Part shown: in pieces, positions 59,101 through 64,000 of the stretch
How the letters are laid out: the number at the start of each line of letters is the position of its first letter
Numbering within the stretch: position 1 is the stretch's first letter
Origin: Halichondria panicea
Taxonomy: Eukaryota; Porifera; Demospongiae; Suberitida; Halichondriidae
Assembly: GCF_963675165.1 (NCBI RefSeq)
Contig: NC_087385.1
Location: 1,860,501 to 1,924,500, forward strand
Direction of reading: 5' to 3'
DNA: 64,000 bases
Notes under the pieces: model-generated
The model's input: only the letters and a program-made list of their open reading frames with translations
The model's database searches: none
Told to the model about the DNA's origin: nothing
Program-made: the position numbers and the translations under genes

Positions 59101-61450
59101 CCTATGCTTGGTAAAAGTGCACCGTAAACTCAATTAGAAATTAGCACTCGCCCGCAGATGATTATTATCACTCATTTAGCGGTTTTGCATATTAAGGTCA
59201 TCCTTTGCAAACTTGCACGAGATGCGATTCCCGAGGTAAGACGTTCCTTCTGTCATGTGCTCCTGTAACTATATAATACGTTTTTGATAAGGTGGTATAT
59301 GGCAATGGCTTTCACTCTATACAATTGTTGAAACTGTTGATAAGAAACAATCACAATACTTGCAGGAGCCCATTATAACGTTTGAGGAAGCACAAAAAGT
59401 GTGCCATACTCGAGTGCTACTACCAGAAAACTTCACTTGCATACAGCTGGTGGTGGGGGCAGCAGGTGAGAGAAATAATGAGTATTTTGGTATGTGGTGT
59501 CGTTTGTATCAAAACACCGTGTGTATAAAAACTGTATGTTTATTGTTACAGTACATCAATGTCCACTGAATCGGTCTCACGCTTTACTAAATAGGAGGTC
59601 CACTTTAATTATGCCTCGAGGGATACGGTAGAGCTGACTGTGTGTGTGTCTGTCTGTGTGTCTGTTCCAGCTGTAACTGCTCAACGGTTGCAATGCGACG
59701 AAAACTATAACAGCTTCTATAGGCTTCTAGCCACGTTCTCTTGGATTTTGATTTGTGGATTAGCAAACTAAACTTCTTTCTCGAGTTATGGTAGTTTGAC
59801 TCACATTGAAGGGTGTTGCAGTCTCTTCAGAATATTTCATAGCATCATCTGTTTGCACAACTTTCTATTCGAGTTAGCCTTGCACTAAAGCGCTAGCTGT
59901 TTATTAGCTACAAGAGTCAGAAAAGAGCTGCATGCAAAGCTGTATGCCTACCGTGACTGCACAGCAATGTCAGAAGCAGCTGTGAACTCTGACCTCATTG
60001 CTAATCCACCCCCTTTTTAAATGATGTTTATAAACAAGGTTAATCGAGGTACTCCGCTTGCATGCCCCGCCTACTGCATTATGTACTGCCCAGCATTTAC
60101 GCGCATGTGCAATTATCTCTACACCTCGTGCTTGATTATAGCTATCTGAGTTAAAGCCCCACACCCAACCCTCCCTTGGTTTCTATACACTTCTCTGCAT
60201 GTCGTTACGACATGACTGAGCCGTGGCTATGACTGTTGGCTAGGCCACCTCTTTACCCCCAAGTATTTAATTAGGGGAGCAACATAATTATTAGAAACGC
60301 TTAATCATTATCTAATTAGCGAGGTTGCACTCCTCTAATTAATTAGAGGGGCTTCCTAACCATAATAACGGCCTTCAGTCATGGTCCGGCTCACTCTCCA
60401 AGGAGCGTTGCGGTAAGAATGTAACTGCTTACCGGAAGCCACGCCTTTAAATATTTGCACGTATAGCAGATAAGTCTAATTAAAGAACAATTTTCGTGGA
60501 CTTAATTTTCGTGTAGGATTGCTAACCCACAAAATCCGCGAAAATTAAGCCCCTCGAAAAGTTCACGCTATACGGTGCAAAATTTTCGAGGCACTTATAC
60601 TTCGTGGATTGGCCTCTAAAAAGCATTTCGTTGCACAATGTTCGCGGAATGGCTGCTTACCGGAAGCCACGCCTTTAAATCTTTGCACATTATAGCAGAT
60701 AATTCTAATTAAAGAACAATTTTCGTGGACTTAATTTTTGTGTAGGATTGCTAACCCACGAAATTCGCGAAAATTAGGCCCCTCGAAAATTTCGCGCTAT
60801 ATGGTATATACGATATAAGTATATTCTAGAAAAAAGTCCTTAATAATATTGTTCAGGTTATCACAGTTATGTACAACAAAATAACTTAAAAAGCAAACTA
60901 TAGATTAATTACCTCTTCTATAACATTCTAATAGTTTTTGAGCGAAAGAAAACATGGCGAGCTAGAGGCATTAGCACAGTGCAGCTTGTAACACTTGCTG
61001 TGGTTAGCTTTCAGTTTTTTATTGCAGTTTTGCTTATTTTGTTTATTTATTGTTGTTGTTGTTGTTTGTCTCATCTGTTGTACACGTATATATATATATA
61101 TAGGCCACATGTGCCTTCTGTACAACACTTTCTCTCTTTGATGATTCAGTTTTTACACAGGTAATTTACACAAAAGGTACCCCATAATTAAAAGACACGC
61201 AGTACAGTACAATTTATTTTTTTCAGTACGGTTTCTTAATGGCATTGCACTAAAATTTATTTGCTCTTTACGTATAGGTAATGGTAAGACACACTACATC
61301 AAGGAACAGCTGTCAGCCAGTGCAGCACAGCTGACCATTGCAGTGAACGAGGCCTTCACCCCCCTCAAGGTCATCATAAAGCTGTGCAGTCTTCCCACTA
61401 ATGTCTGGGGGGCAAGCATTTTTTTCAACTTTACTATGCTCTCTCCAAGG
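38320..61450 (+). CDS. RNF213: RNF213-like giant AAA+ E3 ubiquitin ligase, N-terminal 21 exons
   Basis: Exons: 38320-38736, 39830-40093, 40598-40807, 41821-42002, 43080-43318, 43391-43593, 43939-44185, 44543-44702, 45038-45241, 45589-45678, 45835-46063, 46274-46413, 46589-47007, 47814-49335, 49530-49877, 49961-50308, 51308-51694, 52325-52492, 59158-59235, 59366-59465, 61278-61450. All junctions keep phase and give 2,042 open codons. Family signs near the end: WLLFFSIQKILRLYKL, FEVFRCRPSTTESELMLFLK, LEVNKLPFKLQE, ETEPSVLRDVPWI, then a Walker A, GAAGNGKTHYI, split by the exon 20/21 junction. About 2,000 residues before the first AAA+ unit fits RNF213, which has a long N-terminal arm, an AAA+ core and a C-terminal RING. 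The first coding exon and everything after 61450 were not found. Assignment rests on recalled family motifs. Confidence 0.78.
39138..39727. mobile_element. 590-bp foldback element in RNF213 intron 1
   Basis: Inverted ends AGATAAAGAAGAGAGGGATT / AATCCCTCTCTTCTTTATCT continue into GGCAACGGAAGT; a second inverted pair lies inside (CGATGCGTGTTGCCCCC / GGGGGACAACACGCATCG). GCTGCAT flanks both ends (39131-39137, 39728-39734). No protein. Confidence 0.7.
41480..41690. repeat. TTTCGTGG/CTATACGG repeat in intron 3
   Basis: Contains TTTTCGTGG and CCACGAAAACCACAAATATT in inverted order and ends GCTATACGGTA. Related sequence is at 47250-47400, 55647-55975 and 60422-60805. Confidence 0.5.
42003..43079. 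other. RNF213 intron 4
   Basis: No repeat family or gene recognised. Confidence 0.5.
44543..46413 (+). CDS. RNF213: RNF213-like gene, exons 8-12 (block also present upstream)
   Basis: Exons 44543-44702, 45038-45241, 45589-45678, 45835-46063 and 46274-46413. These five are the block duplicated at 2023-32761. Here they sit within 1.9 kb. Sequence shows an alpha-helical, leucine-rich repeat-like solenoid (FLHSMEQFLETEDELFHIL; TNWLQLLLGLVEITRDHSH; KEFFGEVVDRFPAAHEHYY). Part of a repeat (GGCAATTAGCACAGCGCAGC at 45520) sits in the intron before exon 10. Confidence 0.78.
46589..50308 (+). CDS. RNF213: RNF213-like gene, exons 13-16
   Basis: Exons 46589-47007, 47814-49335 (1,522 bp, the largest), 49530-49877 and 49961-50308. 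Mostly helical sequence with no cysteine clusters. Exon 14 has a helical hairpin-like region (RLTKEFPLKELSKLVHGIEE) and an ASQRMERIKILLCLAPD segment. Exon 16 has NYWKK-like helices and the WLLFFSIQKILRLYKL motif that I associate with RNF213. An open frame continues upstream of exon 14 to 47584, but the part before 47814 is intronic. Confidence 0.78.
50465..51205. mobile_element. Mutator-like foldback element in intron 16
   Basis: Ends TAGCCTCGTCCCCAGGCT and AGCCTGCATAGGAACGAGG; inside, CCTGGTATGCAAAATCGCG (50583) pairs with CGCGACTTTGCATACCAGG (51100). Flanks TCAAAAACT and TCAAACATT match at 7 of 9 bases, consistent with an aged 9-bp duplication. Confidence 0.5.
51308..52492 (+). CDS. RNF213: RNF213-like gene, exons 17-18
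   Basis: Exons 51308-51694 and 52325-52492. These carry the clearest family signature: CSGVPEAFEVFRCRPSTTE, LMLFLKKVARHSLRSIVLEV, LPFKLQE|SLMQLHLL and the IHFIETEPSVLRDVPWIRL segment just before the AAA+ core. Phase 0 junctions with GTGGGTA and GTATATA donors. A 6.7-kb repeat-filled intron follows. Confidence 0.8.
52013..52183 (-). CDS. Antisense acidic small ORF in RNF213 intron 17
   Basis: 56 codons, too short for a usual ORF list. Starts MDADADLGLDKLFTEEVLD, continues with TEPIDSALYDVN and ends EELELD-stop. Strongly acidic and lysine-poor, with alternating hydrophobics suggesting one amphipathic helix. No homolog recalled. It may be a transposon exon or an acidic tail. Confidence 0.3.
   Translation of the reverse strand: MDADADLGLDKLFTEEVLDIIMTEPIDSALYDVNVETELVALSTEPAQTKEELELD
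52493..53093. other. Start of RNF213 intron 18
   Basis: No feature recognised apart from AT-rich repeats such as ATAATTATT. Confidence 0.4.
53094..53636 (+). repeat. CACCG foldback repeat, copy 4
   Basis: Best-preserved copy, with both ends (TGAAAGCACCGCGGGTGC; CGCATGCGCACCGAGGCAT). Confidence 0.8.
54135..54645. mobile_element. C-rich foldback element
   Basis: CACTTGTCAATCTAATGCCC at 54140 pairs with GGGCATTACTTTGACAAGTG at 54622; between them CCCCGGTA / TACCGGGG and CTAATCCCC / GGGGATTAG pairs. Confidence 0.65.
54668..55490. mobile_element. Mutator-like element carrying a RecQ-like fragment
   Basis: Ends TAGCTTCGGTCCCAGGCC and CAGCCTGGGGTCGAGGCTA are inverted repeats of the same type as 637-1752. 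Flanks share CTTTA, compatible with a decayed target duplication. The interior holds 54898-55329. Confidence 0.5.
54898..55329 (+). pseudogene. RecQ-like DNA helicase fragment
   Basis: Start MACNALSCLKQDGLTLMAEQ, then FEGRDVFI, a TGA stop, and FPTGYGKSLCYIS, a helicase motif I (Walker A). After a frame shift, LIVSPLVSLIMRLMIDQVRS (motif Ia) and EYFLLYTGPEAVAEDHCWR (motif Ib region). RecQ enzymes unwind DNA in the 3'-5' direction; here only the first third of the helicase core remains and the DEAH box is missing. Confidence 0.65.
55647..55975. mobile_element. TA-flanked foldback MITE (CCGTATAGC ends)
   Basis: CCGTATAGCGGGTATATTTC at 55647 and its complement ending 55975; the arms continue for about 40 bp (GAGGGTATAAATTTTCGCGG). 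TA on each side. Confidence 0.75.
56036..57690 (-). pseudogene. LINE reverse transcriptase fossil, minus strand
   Basis: Frames 57673-57119, 57122-56628, 56652-56464 and 56467-56096. RT landmarks: GCDGISPKMLK, VPVPKSGDPSLVNNYRPISI, QWGFMSSRSTVSALIQVIDD, FDVKKAFDSVPH, LSGVPQGSVLGPLLFISYIN, and FANND in place of the catalytic FADD. Thumb and C-terminal region: NYKYLGLTLSDDLSWHPHI, YKSFVRPHMEYASEVWSP and TLWNKLVSKYN. A T-rich tract at 56036-56063 marks the poly-A end. The endonuclease and ORF1 are missing. Several frame breaks and the lost aspartate make it dead. Confidence 0.85.
57691..58154. other. Intronic stretch, nothing recognised
   Basis: No repeat copy or exon found. Confidence 0.4.
58155..59000 (-). 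repeat. CACCG foldback repeat, copy 5, with nested MITE
   Basis: Minus-strand copy: starts TAATTATGCCTCGGTGCGC, ends CCACCGAGGCATCAGCACCC and GGTGCTTTCA. It is interrupted by the hAT-like MITE at 58507-58768. Confidence 0.75.
58507..58768. mobile_element. hAT-like MITE, copy C
   Basis: Ends CAGTGCATGGCGAATCCAG (3-bp insertion) and GATCCGCCACTG, flanked by GCAAG at 58502-58506 and 58769-58773. Shorter than copies A and B. Confidence 0.7.
59158..61450 (+). CDS. RNF213: RNF213-like gene, exons 19-21 with Walker A
   Basis: Exons 59158-59235 (start less certain; CCCGCAG acceptor), 59366-59465 and 61278-61450. They read ILCKLARDAIPE, then EPIITFEEAQKVCHTRVLLP and LVVGAAG|NGKTHYIKEQL, a Walker A (GxxxxGKT) for ATP binding, then NEAFTPLKVIIKLCSLP. 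The lysine of GKT is present. This is the expected entry into the first AAA+ unit. The next exon (Walker B) was not found before 64000. Confidence 0.75.
59609..59935 (+). repeat. GT-run dispersed repeat, copy D
   Basis: ATTATGCCTCGAGGGATACG start, short GT run, CAATGCGACGAAAACTATAA, ends with GAGTCAGAAAAGAGCTGCA. Confidence 0.6.
60422..60805 (+). repeat. Tandem pair of TTTTCGTGG repeats
   Basis: Two copies, 60422-60575 and 60650-60805, each with CTTACCGGAAGCCACGCCTT, AATTAAAGAACAATTTTCGT, GGATTGCTAACCCAC and CTATA(C/T)GGT. A third copy, 61970-62105, lies beyond Walker A exon 21. Confidence 0.65.
60911..60994 (+). repeat. ~85-bp dispersed repeat, copy 3
   Basis: ACCTCTTCTATAACATTCTA, then AAACATGGCGAG and GCATTAGCACAGTGCAGCTT. 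Confidence 0.55.
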
Positions 61451-61596
61451 GTACGTGATACATCGAAAGTGACATTTTAGTGCCTGTATGTCTCTTGTTG
61501 TGTGTTGTACCTAAAGTTTGCATTGAGTTTGGCGCCGGAAGTTATGTAGTCATGCACTTTAGGTGTATAGCGCGAACTTTTTGATTTCGTGGAATG

Positions 61597-61945
61597 CAGT
61601 GGTGGATCCAGGGGGAGATCCCAGGGTGCCACGGATCCCCCCTTTCAGTCTAGCTATTGTGGCTTTACCACAACTACCAGCTAGCTATTTATCAGTTTTT
61701 GTAGCTATTGTGATTTGATTCAATGATTGTACCTGTTGTTTTGATGTATCAACTGCCAAAGGAGCGTTCAAGTTAGCCTAGGCTAGGTAGTTGACTGTTC
61801 GTGGCAGCTAGCTAGCTCTAACGCAAGTCTATTATGGTACTTCCTCTGGCTGAGTATGGGATTTTCCCTACTCACGTGTGACTGGAAGTAAGCGTAACCC
61901 CAAAAAAGTTCGTAGTTTGGAACCCCCTTTCTGGATCAGCCACTG
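61597..61945. mobile_element. hAT-like MITE, copy B
   Basis: Ends CAGTGGTGGATCCAGGG and CTGGATCAGCCACTG, flanked by GAATG at 61592-61596 and 61946-61950. Inserted into a TTTCGTGG-type repeat that continues at both sides. Confidence 0.75.
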
Positions 61946-62105
61946 GAATGGCCTCTAAATTTCGTGGTTTGACTGCTTACCGGAAGTACTCTCAGGCCAG
62001 GCCTTTTATCGTTGCACGTTATATAGCTAATTGAAAAACAATTTTCGTGTAGGATTGCCAAACCGCGAAAATTAAGCCCTTCTAAAATTTCACACTATAC
62101 GGTAA

Positions 62106-63501
62106 ACCGTAGATTAGAGGGATAGAAAATGGAGTGGTGCACGTGATGATTTTACATTGAATCTGCAGTGGAGCCTCGAAAACTATCCGCGTTACGCCCT
62201 ATGAACGAGGCTATTATGCCGGGTAACTCCCTCAAAATAAGAAAGTTGTGTTTCCTCGAGACATCATCTCTTTCAGCAATTTATAACACGCCTAGTCCAT
62301 GAGCCACGTGTAGTACTTGCTAATGACTGACCACACCCAGTAAAACGAGACTTTCCAAAAAGTTATATGTTCCCAAAGCTGTTTTAGAGCTAATGGAACA
62401 TGTAACATGTAAGCGTGCTGGTTATGACTACTACAATAGGTATAGACCTTGAAATATAAGTGAGTTTCACGGACTAAGCACAGTTACTTGTAGTTTATTA
62501 TGCACTGGGTGTAGAAATAGGTATTGTTGTGATGGCCTCGATTAAACCGCAGCGTATAGCGCGGATGTATTCGAGAATACCACTAACTTTCAATCTATGG
62601 GTAAACGTATGCAGTTGGCAGGTATGTGCTACGTGGAAAATGCTAACTTTGGGCCATCATATCGATAGAAGCGTTTTTCTCTAAAGCATAATTATAGATA
62701 GAAGTGCTTTTTAACAGGGAATTGAATTTCAGTAACGTATGACTAAGTTACACTTTAGTTCTGCGTTCTCAATGCAATTCAAGAGTATAGATATAACCTA
62801 TTTGGACGCATCAAGTAAATGGGTGGACAGTTCTTTTGGCCACTTTTAGTTCCATGTGACACTCGTCCGCTTAGTCTGTCTGTCAACGTAGAACGTGTTA
62901 CACTGGCAAGTCAGCAGCTTTGTTATCAGACATGTGGTCATGATCAGTCGGAACACTTTTTATTGCACTAGCATTTGCTCATCAGTCCATTGTTTTTTCT
63001 TCAAACTCCTGTTACTTTTTTTAAGGTGGGAAACGGATGGTGGTGGTTGATTTCGAGGACGTTTAAACCCCTTCTTTTTCTTATTGGGCATCTCTTACAG
63101 TAGGACAGCTCTTACAGTGGGACAGCTCTTACAGTGGAACAGCTGCATTATTGTACATAAGTTAATATTATTATATTAATGTAAATCAGGTAAAAAAGCA
63201 AGCTACTGACGCCATTCAGTAAGTTTCTTAGTTAATGCAAACACTCAAACATTTTACCATCAACATAGCTAACTTACTACTTACCTGGAAGACGATGGCT
63301 CTTGATATGCGTATGCTTGAGTCAAGTAGCTTCTTTGCAAAACTAATGGTCTCAAGGGCGAAAGTACGGATTACCGTTACATTTCTCCGTATACTAGCCT
63401 AGTCGATAATTGATTGATGATTGGCCGATAATAGGTATAGGTCGTTAATCGATGCCTCACGCTATAACGTAACATTATAACAACAAATAGTATGAAACTC
63501 T
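62106..63501. other. Intronic stretch, no exon seen
   Basis: Expected to hold the RNF213 Walker B exon or to be intron; none was found. 63098-63150 has a three-fold ~19-bp tandem (ACAGCTCTTACAGTGG). Confidence 0.4.
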
Positions 63502-63580
63502 TCTATAATAACACTCTAACTTGCAAAACATGGCGAGAGGCATTAGCACAGTGCAGCTTGCAGGACTCATTATTTTATAG
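63502..63580 (+). repeat. ~85-bp dispersed repeat, copy 4
   Basis: CTTCTATAATAACACTCTAA, AACATGGCGAGAGGCATTAG and CACAGTGCAGCTTGCAGGAC. The remaining 420 bases to the window end show no feature. Confidence 0.5.
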
Positions 63581-64000
63581 CAACACTTCCCAGAAACCGC
63601 ACATGTAGTCTCATGAATCAGCCTCCCTTCCAAGAGGAGAGACCAGACCGTCTGAGCACTTTAGTCTGAAGATCATTGCACAATGAATATGTTAATTGTC
63701 ATGCATTACGTCACTGCCATAAACCATGCAGGTGAATGTAATTATTGGACAAATGTGCAAATATCACTATTAAATTGAACATTGATGAGACAGAGTTTGG
63801 CAAATGCGCTTCCGTGTTTACTATACAGCAGTTCAATCTTACTCTTAAATTGTTATAATAATAGTTAACCAGAGGCACGTAGGCGGCCGCGGGCTATAGT
63901 AGTCTTCTGCCTGTCTGTCTGTTTGTGATATCATTTTGCATGCATGTATATGTCAAAGTTCTGCGTTTACAGCATTGATGTAGCCTCAACATAACGAGTT

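Noticed and set aside
1-64000. tRNA, rRNA or snRNA genes
   Set aside because: I looked for B-box-like GGTTCGANTCC and conserved rRNA segments and found none; the tRNA-like matches are primer sites of LTR elements.

Overview
The window looks like nuclear DNA from an invertebrate animal. It is AT-rich, coding sequence is split into many exons with GT/AG introns, and transposons and foldback repeats are dense. A sponge (demosponge) is my best guess from the mix of an RNF213-type giant gene, P2X7-like transposon proteins and small foldback elements, but nothing here proves it.

Three host gene models lie on the + strand. (1) 2,023-32,761: five intact exons of an RNF213-like gene, spread over 30 kb by transposon-filled introns; the gene continues left of the window or is a fragment. 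(2) 35,746-37,943: the last four exons of lysyl-tRNA synthetase (KARS1), including class II motif 3; its 5' two thirds are not in the window. (3) 38,320-61,450: 21 phase-compatible exons (2,042 open codons) of a second RNF213-like gene, running from near the N terminus to the Walker A of an AAA+ unit; the first exon and everything after the Walker A exon were not found. The five exons of gene 1 match exons 8-12 of gene 3 in order and phase, and four of the five have identical length. An RNF213 exon block was therefore duplicated, and the breakpoint with the truncated KARS1 lies between 32.8 and 35.7 kb.

Mobile DNA by region. 0.6-1.8 kb: a Mutator-like foldback element with a 9-bp target duplication. 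5.7-16.4 kb: a TTAA-flanked, Kolobok-like element that holds an 8.3-kb giant inverted repeat with about 164-bp satellite units in both arms, followed by two convergent genes (a DDE-transposase-like one and a P2X7-like zinc-binding one). 16.5-17.6 kb: the 3' end of a retroelement with a zinc knuckle and restriction-like endonuclease. 19.9-21.6 and 56.0-57.7 kb: two LINE reverse transcriptase fossils. 23.4-25.2 kb: a relative of the Kolobok-like element. 27.3-29.2 kb: a Copia-type element with internal deletions. 29.7-31.9 kb: a complete Gag-protease-only LTR element with target duplication, tRNA-Leu primer site and polypurine tract. 54.7-55.5 kb: a RecQ-like helicase fossil between Mutator-like ends. 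Several families of small foldback elements and dispersed repeats fill the remaining introns, often nested in one another.

The host genes work separately: KARS1 charges tRNA-Lys, and RNF213 is a giant AAA+ ubiquitin ligase. The transposon genes serve only their own elements. Family names rest on recognition of residues and motifs, not on database searches.
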